Source: Skeletonema tropicum (Eukaryota; Bacillariophyta; Thalassiosirophyceae; Thalassiosirales; Thalassiosiraceae). From it: a stretch of DNA of 64,000 bases. This document shows positions 30,201 to 41,400 of this stretch, piece after piece. Made by a program: the position numbers and the translations under genes. Numbering within the stretch: position 1 is the first letter of the stretch; the number at the start of each line of letters is the position of its first letter. The notes below the pieces were generated by a model. It was not told the origin of the DNA. It saw only the letters and a list, made by a program, of their open reading frames with translations, and did not search any database. The stretch spans positions 1,736,001 through 1,800,000 of the forward strand of contig CM074133.1 in NCBI GenBank assembly GCA_037178625.1. The letters are read 5' to 3'.

Positions 30201-31765
30201 TATTGTTTCGTTTCAAAGATAAAATGATGTTAACGACGGTGTATTTCGAGATTTTTTATTCCAGAATGTTCCCAATCAACACTTACCAAATTAGCAATAA
30301 CAATACTATCGCATCCATCTTTCATATTTCCGTGAAAATCCTTATTTTCACACAAATGTCCACCATATGTAATTAAATCTTTCCGCGTATACAGCTCTTT
30401 TCCTTCTTCAAGCATCTCTCTACTCGGAGGATGGCCAAAACGAATCGTTGTCGAATGTTTTTGTGTAGTATTATTTGAAATATCATCTACTGATTCAACT
30501 CTGTAACCGTGAGGTTGATGAAATGCCGATGTTGCTGAAGACTGCTGCTGCTGTTGTTGTTGTTGTTGTCCCATTTCCCTATATATTTCTTGATATGATG
30601 GTATGCCTGAAACACGATGTTTCACTTGATGATACATTTGTTGATGATAAGGTGATGTCGAGTCTGAAGATACTTGTTGATAATGTTGTTGCTGAAATAA
30701 CGGCATGGGAGGGGCATGACATGTAATTTCTGCAAGAATATCCATTCCCCCCGCTCTCCCCTTCGTAGCAGTACTGGCGCTCTTAACGTGTAACGGACGA
30801 GTTTGATTCCAATGATTGCAGCTAGAAGAGCCTGACAATGATGAGTTCCCGATTGTGTTGGACGTCACGGAGGACGAAGAAAAGTCTTCTGGACTAATCT
30901 GTCGTAAATTATCGTGATGACCCACTTTAAGACTCGCAACAGCATCCACATCCAAACCACTACCATGTACAAAGGAACGATACCGACCTGCATCATGAGA
31001 TTGAGTATTGTTGGCAATATCCGTAGTAGAAGCATGACCACCACCATTCTCGGTAATTTTCGCAGCCGTAGCAATCATAGCCATCTGTGCCGCGGCCGTA
31101 CCAGAGATCATGGGAGCACCATCTGATGTGTTCCGAGCCAGTGAAGTATTCGAGGAGGAAGTCGACGCTGGAGGGGAGATGGGTGACTCGACCGAACTTG
31201 GATTACTCACAACAGCCCCGCTGGTGGTGTTGGTGGTCGCGGAAGAATAATCACGTAGAGCACTTTGCAAGGCTAGAACTTCAGCGGCGGTTCCGGAAAT
31301 AATTGGCGCAGAAGAAGACGGCGTTTGTTGTCTGAAGTTGCATACACTGGCGAGGTCTTCGATGTTGGAGCCCATCGAGCTGCCGTTGGAAGTTGTCGTT
31401 ATTGTGGAGGTCGTGGAAGTTCCATTATTATTGATATTTTGTGATTTATTATTTTCACAGATGCTTGTCGTTGACGCTGACCGAGGCGGCGGTGGGGGCA
31501 TATTCCGGCCTTTGCTCATTTCACTAGCACTGGGCAGGTTGGAATTCAGGGGAGCCATTGCCGATGATGGGCAATTCAGCGGATTGGTCAAAATCTCTCC
31601 GTTTTTCCGCAAGGCACTGCTCGTGTTTCCCCCCGCTTCGCACATGTAGTCTGCCACTTTTGTCGCCAATGCCTCCGCTAGAGATGTTGTATTATTTTTC
31701 CTAGGCCCCCCCTTTCGATTGCTTGTGAGGGAATTTATTACGGTTGGCGTTTCTGTGCCCATCAT
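27278..31765 (-). CDS. SRA (YDG) domain protein with four chromo-barrel-like domains
   Basis: Two exons, 31765-30287 and 30199-27278 (intron 87 bp, TTG|GTAAGT ... AATAG|GAA, phase 0), 1,466 residues from the first in-frame ATG. Residues 1 to about 440 are Ser/Thr/Asn/Gln-rich and disordered. The intron splits an SRA domain (about 450-605): ITYGGHLCENKDFHGNMKDG and DSIVIANL in exon 1; GLIWFLFSTDRTNGGG, LPIRVFRSST, YAPPY, YRYDGLYTIDAVW and FTRVPKRP in exon 2. SRA domains bind hemimethylated or methylated DNA. Four Tudor-knot/chromo-barrel units follow (about 870-922, 1113-1169, 1234-1288, 1396-1453), each like VFAEWKGVLFLAKMVKKR...YLVSYDGF...DAWV. Basic and acidic linkers separate them. No RING, PHD or SET domain is seen. 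It is a probable nuclear reader of DNA and histone methylation. The true start could be in another upstream exon. Confidence 0.85.
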
Positions 31766-32514
31766 TGGCGAATTCTCACTACCGCGTGGAGGAGGATTTG
31801 GACGGAAGGATACTCCGTCCAACCTGTTCGATAGCGGCGGTTGACGACAGCGGTGGCGGCGGAAGCGATGGAGACCTGGCTTCCTCGACAGCAAAAATTG
31901 ATGGCAGAGAGGTCACGATGAACCTATCGCCAGCGGCAAGGTGTTTGACCTGGGACGGACGCTATGCTAGTGATGGTTTTGGTGGCCATGGTGTTTGTGC
32001 GTGCAAGATTGTGCATTTATTTCGGAAATATCCTGGGTCTGTGACATACTATTCCTACCGTTGAAACCGCATCAACAATCAACAGAAGGGGCTGTTGCTT
32101 CTGTTCTTTGACACGTACTAGTCTGTACTTCGTCGGGAAAGGGAAGAAGGGAGGAGAGAAGACTGTTTCTGTGTTTATTCTCCATCGCATCATCAAGCTA
32201 GCAATCCATCAAGGGACGAAGAAGAACAAAGAACATAAGAGATTTCAGTACTAAAATCAATATTAATCATGGCACTCTCGTAGACCATATCCTCTTAGAC
32301 TCTTAAGGCTCTTCTTCTTTGCTTGTGTTCGGCCTTAAATGCAGAAAAATACATTAGACATCAATGGTTGAGTGTGACCATACATTATTTATTCTTAACA
32401 TAATGCCTATGAAAACATTTATAGCTTGGTGAACAAGCGCATCTCCCCTCTAGTTTGACGATATTATCCTCGAGAGACTTAACACTCTCCAGACTTGTAG
32501 CAAACACAGATCCA
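31766..32514. other. Intergenic 5' flank of the SRA gene
   Basis: About 750 bases between the SRA gene start and the stop of the next minus-strand gene. The SRA frame stays open to about 31919 without an ATG, so an upstream 5' exon cannot be excluded. No other gene is recognised. Confidence 0.4.
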
Positions 32515-33543
32515 CTAGTTGACTGATGTGACATCGAAGTCTTCAAGAACGTCAACAAAGTCTTCATCATCACTGGATTCCATTTCGTCCTCAGCCAAAA
32601 CGAAGTCAACGTCGTCAATACTTGTGGTATCACTATCTTCTGTTTTCTCCTCCTTGGACCGATCTATCTCAATCTTGATTCCTTCCGGTGTAGTAGAAAC
32701 TGCTTGCTCTACCTCGGGAACTGTCTTCATTTTGTCTGCAGCATCCTCGAATCCTTCCAAAGCAATTTCTGTTCTGTCGTCATGTTCCGTAATTATTGAG
32801 TGACACTCTGTATCAATAAGACTCGCGATGCTACATTCAACGCTGCAATCATCGCTAGTAACAACGATGCCATTGGCACGGAGGGTCAAATTATCAACGA
32901 ATGGGAGGAACTTGTTCATAGTGAAGTTGGACACAGCCTTCTTCACTTGCTTCTTCATGACCTTGGCCTCGGCAACCGATTCTTTCCAAGGATGTGATTT
33001 ACGAGGGCTATTGCCCCAATTGTCAGCACCAAGATCAACAAAGGCACCCGATCCACCTTGCTTTGGAACGATGGTGTCAGCATCAGCAACATCAACCATC
33101 ACTGGCGTGTCGACACGATCGAAATTCAACTTCTTCTCGGCCTCGACAGCATTCTCCAATCCCTTGCGTACATTCACGAGCAACGTTAGAGAAGCCAATG
33201 TCCACGCCGCAAAAGGACTATCTTCAGCACCTTGCGAATCGATGACTCGTACAGTCCCGTTCACACCGGGAAGACCTTCACAGATCTCATTCAAAGCGGT
33301 GATCGGATCGATCAGAGCCGCGAAAGTTGGATTCGTCTCCGGTGTCCATGGTTCCGGATCCTCCACGCCGAAGGGGCTTGCATCGATGAGGGATTCTACT
33401 TGACTGCCTAGAGTGGCGAAGAATTTAGAAACCTGTCGACGCGCTTGACGAACTCCATTGATGTCGTGGTTCTTCTTCTTGGTACGGGCGAGGTTGAGCT
33501 CCATCTTCGCTTTGTCAGCAGGAGGAGCAGATACAGAACTCAT
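32515..33543 (-). CDS. Unrecognised acidic-tailed protein (342 aa)
   Basis: Single exon; the first ATG is at 33543 (MSSVSAPPADKAK), whereas the open frame begins at a TTG. I do not recognise the family. The N-terminus is basic (ARTKKKNHDINGVRQARRQV). It is followed by a soluble, probably helical region containing PFGVEDPEPWTPETNPTFAA and WTLASLTLLVNVRKGLENAV, then a Lys-rich segment (EAKVMKKQVKKAV). The last 90 residues are strongly acidic with repeated SDDED-like runs ending DVTSVN. There is no signal peptide, membrane helix or catalytic motif. It is tandem with the SRA gene and divergent from Timeless over 1.1 kb. Codon use and frame length support a real gene; the function is unknown. Confidence 0.65.
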   Translation of the reverse strand: MSSVSAPPADKAKMELNLARTKKKNHDINGVRQARRQVSKFFATLGSQVESLIDASPFGVEDPEPWTPETNPTFAALIDPITALNEICEGLPGVNGTVRVIDSQGAEDSPFAAWTLASLTLLVNVRKGLENAVEAEKKLNFDRVDTPVMVDVADADTIVPKQGGSGAFVDLGADNWGNSPRKSHPWKESVAEAKVMKKQVKKAVSNFTMNKFLPFVDNLTLRANGIVVTSDDCSVECSIASLIDTECHSIITEHDDRTEIALEGFEDAADKMKTVPEVEQAVSTTPEGIKIEIDRSKEEKTEDSDTTSIDDVDFVLAEDEMESSDDEDFVDVLEDFDVTSVN

Positions 33544-34688
33544 CGTTGTCAATATCCTATTCTCAACAGTGGCTGTCGGCCTGATTGATGGGATGAGTCG
33601 AGAGAATTATGAGACCAAGTTCTCGGGCTGTTTCAAAGAACAATTATCGTCGAAAGTGGCCCAGCACTTGGCGGTGGAAGGAGGATGGATGATGTCAGTT
33701 CAAGTCGGGGCGTCTCTATTGACAGCTTTCCTACCGTCCACGCATGGGAACCCAGACGTTCAAGATATCGGACAACAGCTTTTAAAATTTCCATTTTTTC
33801 AATGAGTTTGTTAGAAAAAGAAGGGACAGACGGAAAATTTCTTCTCAAAGTGTGAAGACAAAATTTGCCGCGCGAAACCGCCTCTCATACTGGCTCTCAC
33901 TTGGATGTTGATCGGGGGGATTCGAAGAAACACAGGCAAGTGCAAATATCCTTGTGAGACAAAAGTAGATGGCATAAGGTAGGCAATCAGCAAACATATG
34001 ACGCGCTAAGCATTTGGTATCTTGAAGATCGTGTAGATCCTAGTGTTGCTTCATTACATTGCCTATCCCTATGCGATGCATACATTCTTCTCCTATCCTC
34101 TCTCACACTTCAGTGATGAGTCAGGAGCACTTGTTTGATCGCAACAGCTGATAAAATTGTGAACTGAAGACAGTAAAGTGAGATTGCAATACCTTCGACC
34201 ATCAGCTTGATTTTAATGCAGCTTCGTACCATACTATACTGAGTTGATTTGTAATCAAAACTGTTCAACTTCCACCTGTAAGTAGTACTCCTATCGATTT
34301 CTACATGCAACATCTCCAGTTCGTCTTCTTTCTTGCAGCACCACCAAAAAGGAATCTTCTAGGAACAAACATGCATCCAGTCACAGCCTTGCGTTTCCGT
34401 CAATCCCTGCCCTTTTGTTGGTTGCCACTGCCTCGGACGGTGGACGGATGGCGCTTCTCATTTTCGTTGATTTGAATGGCGGTATCTTTTGCTTGAGAAA
34501 GATTAATTTACGTAGGAATAAGTTGTTGATTTACAAACTGGTTGATGTCACGGCCAAAATTCAAAAAAACAAAACTGTTTCATGTCACTTGCACAATCAA
34601 TGACAACGCAAGCAGCCTAACAACTCTCTACAATAGTCTTTGACCTCACAGGCAACCAACATTTTTGCTCATCCACCAACCTGAAGCA
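33544..34688. other. Divergent intergenic region
   Basis: 1,145 bases between the unknown protein (minus) and Timeless (plus). No gene, RNA or repeat is recognised. Confidence 0.45.
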
Positions 34689-37600
34689 ATGTCCTCCACC
34701 AGAACTGCAGCAGCTGTGCCCCTGGGGGCAAAGGGAGGACAACAACGTTCCTCCCCCACCAGCGTTGCCTCTCCCATGAACGCCGGCCAACAACAACCTC
34801 CACAACAACGTCAACAGCAGCCTACCAAACCCAAGGTGACGCCACCTCCTCGCCGCAGCAAGTCGTCATCGTCGTCATCTAAAAAGCAACACCCCGAAAT
34901 GGTAGTCGACAAGCGCATTGTGGACGAACTTCTCCTCGTCTGCGGTGTCATTGGCTCTAACGCCACCACCGTCGACGAGGCTACCGGTCAAACAACAGAA
35001 AAGTTTGTCCCAGTCACAGATTGTCTCAATTGGTTACAGGATTTACAGCGTGCTCTTCGGAGAGACCATGAGACATATCGCCCAATTAGCTTGTTGCTGG
35101 GTCAGTGGAGGATTGTTTCTCAGAAATTGTTGCCGCTTGTGATGAGTTGTCGGTATGATAAGGCCATGGTGCTCACTGTTTGTAAAATCTTGGTGATTCT
35201 GACCAAGCCGCTTAGTGAAGATGCAAAGAGGGCTGGAAGATTGATTGTTGACGTGAAGAGCAAGAAGGTGGACGAGAGGTGAGTCTTTTGAATTTCACCA
35301 CAATATCATTGTCTTTTGTGTATACTTTTTTGCATCGAACATGTAACTTACATGACACAACAACGATGGCACATTCAATACTATAGCGTCATCCAAGAAC
35401 AAATAGTCCTTCGTGAAAATGCCATTGCCCAATCAGATTTGCTTATGGAATACAAAAAAATGTTCGTGAGACATTCTAGTCATCATCATGCGTTCCAAAA
35501 TCAAAAAGATAAAAAGAACAAGTCAAATAATAAGAGTGAGGGGACAGGTCTGCTTTCGATCTTCACGTCTCTACTGGCAGAGCCTCTATCAAAAATGGGA
35601 TCATCTCGAACATCTGCAGACCATCTTACTATCGAGCTGGTACTTCATCTAATGCGCAACCTTCTCTCCATTACTCCTCTCAACACTTTTGGCAGTACAG
35701 AAAAGGCACAACATGCAGCTCAACTTCACAGGGAGTTCCTCGTATTGCTGGAAGAGGAGATGGTGTTTGATGTTTTGACTTGTGTTGGACAGGAAGTAGA
35801 GCGCAGGGAAAACAGTGGATACAATTTGCTACTCATGGAAATTTTGAGCTGCTTGTTGAGAGGACAAGACCCTACCGATGTGGCACTCTCTGCGGTTGAA
35901 TCTGCCGCGCCCGTCTTTGAGACTAAGGTCATGCCATCGAAAAAGAAATCGGCCAAGACGCAACGAACTATCACCACTGCTAGAGCGAGTAGCGCAGGAT
36001 CCAATTCTCTCAAAGCTCATCTTCAATCTGAACGGCAGAAACTTCAGCTGTCCGCCTCATCCCGTCATTCTCATTTCGGAGGTACATTACGAATCTCAAA
36101 AGGTGATGGGAAACAGGTGTACGTCTCTGCAAGCGACTATCTTGCTCGAAAATCACAAACAGGTGGCGGCGGTGGAAGTGCGGGTGCAATTGGCCAACCT
36201 GTCAGGAGGAAGAATAAGAAGGCCGAAGTGTTTGTCGGTAGTGGTAAGGCGTCAACTCTGCACTCACGTCCTGGGGCATCTGCATCACTCTCACGAGAGA
36301 TCGCAGGTCCAACCTCCAAACGTTCCAAGGCTGCACTCAACTCTTTCTGTGAAAAATTTGTCGCGCAATGTTACGGTCCAGTGATGAAGAGCCTCAAGAA
36401 TGAGTTTCGAAGGGATTCCAATAGGTTAGAGGACGGTGATCGTACTCTGTTCTTTAGGATTGTGTGGTTCTTCCACCAGTGGTTTAGGGTCAGTAGGCGT
36501 AATGCTTTGGCGAAGAAGAAGGGATCAAGAGAGGAATCATCGGCACAAAATCTCATATTCACGATGGATGTTTTCATGTTCAACTTAGTACTGAACTCTA
36601 CTGATGAATTCTTCGAACACAAAAAGCCTGCTGAGCTTGCTCAAACTGTGTCTCTCTACACTGAGATGATTCACATGCTGCATGCAATGTATGAGTCCAA
36701 AGATTCAACGGAACGCATGATGGCGCTGGGTCTAATGGATCGTATTTTTTATGCCGTTGAACCACTGGATAGGCTACCCAGACTTCTCTCCCGATGGACC
36801 CCGGGTATGTTTAGCCGGGAGTACCTCTGTGACTTGATAGAATGCTCTCACATTACGTGGAAACTTCTTGATGTGAATGCCAAAAAATGCATCGAATCTT
36901 TCCCTTCAGACAAGCTGTCCACCAAGCGACCCAAGGATGCCGTGGAACGGATGAATCTGACTGCTTCTGAATTTGACAAGGAAAATTATTTCACAAGAAA
37001 GTTTGTATCAAATCAGATTGTGTTCATGTATACTCAACTTTTGTCGCAATACGCGGTGAATGCATCTGAAATCAATCGCCATATTGTAGCTTACTTTATC
37101 CGCCTGTGCAAGATGGAAATCAAAAGTGGAGATGGGGAAGAGATGGAGTTTGATGATGCGCTTGGGAAGAATGAGCTTGCCGCCAAGACCTCGACAATGG
37201 AGCCCATGTTGTACAATATTGGTTTGCTCACTGTTCTCGATACAATCCTCAACGACAAAGCGATTAGAGATAAGAATGACTTCGAGGCACTGTTAGTGTT
37301 TGCTGCATCGTTCATGAAGAGATTTGCCAAAGCTTCGGAAGAGAATCCGATGCTCTATGTGGAGGCACTGTTTAAGCACCCTGTCCCTCATCGTTTCTGC
37401 GAGCTCAGCACCAACGTGTACGTGAACGAAGAACTTCGTATGATTGCTGTGAGAGACTTGTTATTAGCAGATCAACAACGATTTGAACAAGCAGAAGTTA
37501 ATGACGATGAACAGAACGAGGTAGAAGAAAATGAGATTACCTACGACGACGATGAGGAAGACGAGATCGAGTTCAATGATGATGCTATGGCCGCCGACGA

Positions 37601-38039
37601 ATTGAAGAGACGTAGGTTGAGGTCTCTCCGAAAGAGGCGCAAGTTGAACGAGAAGAAGTCAAAGCCCAACAAGCATGCCGCAGAGGAGGGTGGCTCTGAC
37701 GAGAGTGACGATGAAGATGATCGTGAGGAAAATGAATTCTCTGGCGTTGATAATGACACATCGGCTGCTACTACATCCCTCAGCGAGCAAGTGAAAATTG
37801 CAGAGGATGCTGCCGACCAAAGCATGGCTACAGAGCCCACATCGCAACAACCCATGCCTAGACAGGAGTCTCCTCAGGATGTCGGGTCGCCTGTTTTGAG
37901 TGGAAAGAAACGCATTCGCAAGTCTCTTGGTGCCACACAACAACAAGAAGACTCTGATGATGAAGACTTTGGTGCTACTGTAGGACCCATCACAACCACA
38001 GCCAAAGCAAACTTCTTTGAAGACGACGACGATGATTAA
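34689..38039 (+). CDS. Timeless/Tof1/Swi1 replication-fork protection protein
   Basis: Two exons, 34689-35278 and 35387-38039 (intron 108 bp, GAGAG|GTGAGT ... CTATAG|C), 1,080 residues. The first ATG is used; the upstream open frame starts with TTG. After a Pro/Gln-rich lead, residues about 75-320 match the TIMELESS domain: DELLLVCGVIGS, CLNWLQDLQRALRRDHETYR, LLGQWRIVSQKLLPLV, VCKILVILTKPLSEDAKR and LTIELVLHLMRNLLSITPLN. A disordered basic insert (about 395-530) separates it from a helical region with FFHQWFR and FMYTQLLSQYAVNASEINRHIVAYF. The tail carries a strong NLS (RRRLRSLRKRRKLNEKK) and acidic runs to a final DDDDD. The family couples helicase and polymerase and protects stalled forks with Tipin/Csm3. 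It is probably nuclear and constitutive. Confidence 0.88.
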
Positions 38040-38416
38040 TCTATGGTACCTTGGATAATTTACCTTCATGCATCTCCTAGGTGTCTAATCTTTTAATATT
38101 GAATTTCTCACATGCTTGCCCTGTAGGTATTGTACTTCTTGCTGCCAGAGAGTGTGTTGCTGTTCCCTGTTCTAGAGCATGAATAGTAGAGTTGCGTCTT
38201 TTGCAGAAAGGTCATGAGAAAGTCTGACATTTTTAAGAAAGTCTCTTTCGCACTTGACACGAAGTTGAAAACTGAAAAATAGTGAACAATCAATTTCAAT
38301 TCAATCACTCAGCATTAGATGAACCGACGATGACCATTGCAACGCCGCTTGATTGTTGGGCACCATAGAATAATATTCTACGTGCGCATGTTTTCTTTAG
38401 CGCTCGCGTCGTCATA
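38040..38416. other. Short intergenic region, Timeless to VPS13
   Basis: 377 bases between two head-to-tail plus-strand genes. It must hold the Timeless 3' end and the VPS13 promoter. No specific element is recognised. Confidence 0.45.
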
Positions 38417-41400
38417 ATGTCGTACTACATGCCGTTATCACGGCGTCTATCGGAGTATGCAGCATCGTATCTCTCTCCCTACATCAAGTTGGACGATGAA
38501 GGCTGCACCGGCGACACCGAAGGCAACGACGCTTCCTTCTCTGCGTCAAAGCCCCATACTCAATCATCATTGTCAGTTGGGCTTTGGTCTGGTAATGTAG
38601 AACTAAAAAATGTGGAACTTCGTCCTGAAGCTATTGAAAATTTTCTCAATGCTGATTCGACACCAACAGCTTCCTACGACGGTGATGTCAAGAGGAATAA
38701 TTTTAGCGGAGCAAGAGTAAGATGGAAACTACTTCGGGGAAGCATCGAATCTATTAATATAAGAATACCCTGGAAAAGTCTTGTCGTTGGATCGTCGCAT
38801 TCTTCTTTGAAGCAGTCATCAGAAAGGAATAGTAAGGGCACTTTGTCGTCATTATCAGAATCAGAAGGCGGTGAAAGAGATGTAGATGTAGACTACGGAC
38901 AAATGAATTCAAATCAAGGAGAAGAGGCTTCAAAAGCAGCTAGTGCTGGATACACTGTGGTGACTATTGAAGGGGTGAGACTCCAGATTGGATATGAAAT
39001 TATCCACGAGGATCCTTTGCTGAACGCATTGAAGCTTCAGAGCACAGTTGAAAAGAATGACAGGGACAACCAAAACTGTCCCGAAGACAATCTACCGCAA
39101 GATGACACACAAAAGAAGATAAGAGAGGAAAAAGATCGTATTTTGCAAATTGCAGAACGCCGTCTGCTAGCAGGCCTTGATCCATTCCCTCCATCACTGG
39201 TTTCTGATTTGCAATCTATCATCGCATCTTCAATTCAGTCTGGTATGAAATCAGAAAATAGCAGCTCTTCCAGCAGCTCTAGTACTGCACAAAGTACAAG
39301 TAGACTTGGTGGCAGTTATCTTGCTAGGATGGAAGATTATTTATCGTCAACTATACGGAATATTGTGTGGCGAACGTTTGACTCTTTGTCGCTATCTATT
39401 ATTCATGTCCATATGTCAATAGTAGGATGCAGTCATTATGATAAGGATGCCGAAGCAACTCTGCTCAACCGCATTGCAGAACGCAAAAAGCAGGAGAAGC
39501 AGATGGAAGAAGAAAGAGAAGCTCAGAAACAGCAAGCTGTCAGAGACCGATGGGGGAATTTTCAGCAGAAAACTCCAAAGATGCGCAACATAACCAAACG
39601 CTTCAGACAGGATAGAATGTTATCGTTGTCTCGCAGATCTGATTACTTAGTGCCAGGGGAGCTTGAAATTGAGGCTGGCAAAAGACAACTACCGATAGAG
39701 CGGGAAGAACAAGAGGGGACTAAGGAAGGCACCTCCTGGGCAGATGAAGGTGAAATAGAAATTGGATTATTGCTGGATCGCTTTGATGTTCGCCCTGCTT
39801 CATCAATGGACGAGTCTTTGGATACAGATAACGAGAGTTTTACCAGAGCAGACGGTAGCGCTACTACCGACAAAGACCCAAGTGCATTGAAAAACTTTCA
39901 AATATCAAACTTTGGGGTGTTTCTGCGTCGAAGCTGTAAACAATTTGGACAAGACGTGCCTTCTTTTCCGAATGATCTGAAGAATGACGACTTCATATTA
40001 GATCCAACAAATATTGCAGCGTCAGTGAGACTTTATCGCAGTAATCCAGAGACGGTGGAGATGAGTGTGGCAGAAACAACTTCCACAAACTTGTCGCCGC
40101 GGAAAAGAAGTAGGGGACAGAGTTTCTCAGTCAATACTGGCATGACGAGTGAATCAATTGGGACATCTGGGACGAAACGAAGGGGTAAACGCGACAAGAA
40201 GCCGGTAGCGCGTCCATCACAGACATATCAATTGCGGAAACGATCACGAAGACTTGAATTAAGCGTGCATTTGGGTCACGTCCGTAGCAGCGTCTCGTCT
40301 CGTCAGCTGTTTCTACTTGACTCAGTATGCTCCTCACTGGATCGCCTGAAGAGAGGACGGCCGTCCACAACAATAAGGAGTGCAAAAGCACTCGACAAGC
40401 AGCTGATGAAGCGAATGACTGATGAAGGAATGCCTCTGATTGACTGGGACGAACGTATCATTAAAGCAATCCCTTCTCTGCGCGCTAGCCGAAGTCAAAA
40501 ATCAATAAGAACTCTTCCTACTGTGATTTCATCTTGGTGGAAGTATGCATGCATCAACATCATGCATGAAAACCAACAGAGGAGGATGCTGCTAGACCGG
40601 TGCCGAGGAATAAATCAACAGCAGAAGAAAACAAAGAATCTCGCGTGGAATCTCCAGTCAAGGAGCAATTGGGATTTCGAGCATCAAAGCAAGATCAGGA
40701 GACATTACATTGAGCTTTACTTGGTCACGCAAGGATCTTCAACCAGTATAGTTGATGCAGATGCCGCAGCAGCTAAGATACGCTTAGAAGAGCTGGAAGA
40801 CCAGCTGTCCGTCGAAAGAATACTGCTCCTTAAAAATGTTGCCCGTGCAGCATCTATACGGAAGAACAACTCTGATTTGCAACCAGATGGTTTGAATTCA
40901 CAAGAGGCATCTGTCTCTGATGGCGATTTCTTCTATTTTCCACATGTTGGAGTGGAATCAAGCAGCGGTGGAGAATCTCCAAATGATCGACATACTGTAG
41001 GAGGGAGGACGAACGCTTCAACTGCATCTGCACAAGTTAAGACAAGGCTTATCGCAAAAAGTGCAACCGGGCTAAGTGATACTGCTGTACTTTCAGATCT
41101 CTTTGAGTTGCCTAGAAGTACTAAAACGGTTTTTGTGTCGGTGAGAATTTCTGGCTTCTCTCTTGCTTTATGCAATTTTATTGAAGACGAAAGAGCATGT
41201 CGAGAGGAGAGCGAAGAGAAATTTAATGTTCCTGACGATATCTCTGCCCTCACAGGATTCTCTGACGCGGACGATGCCTCACTTGGAAGAATCAAGGTCC
41301 AGCAGATGCCTGATGAGCGACTCCCTACTGATACCTTTGTTCCCAACTGTCAATTTTGGATCAATTCTAGGCACGGTCTTTGCTATGAGCCAATCATGCT

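Noticed and set aside
31766..31894. Longer N-terminus of the SRA protein
   Set aside because: It would need a TTG start. An upstream exon is possible but I found no convincing donor-acceptor pair.
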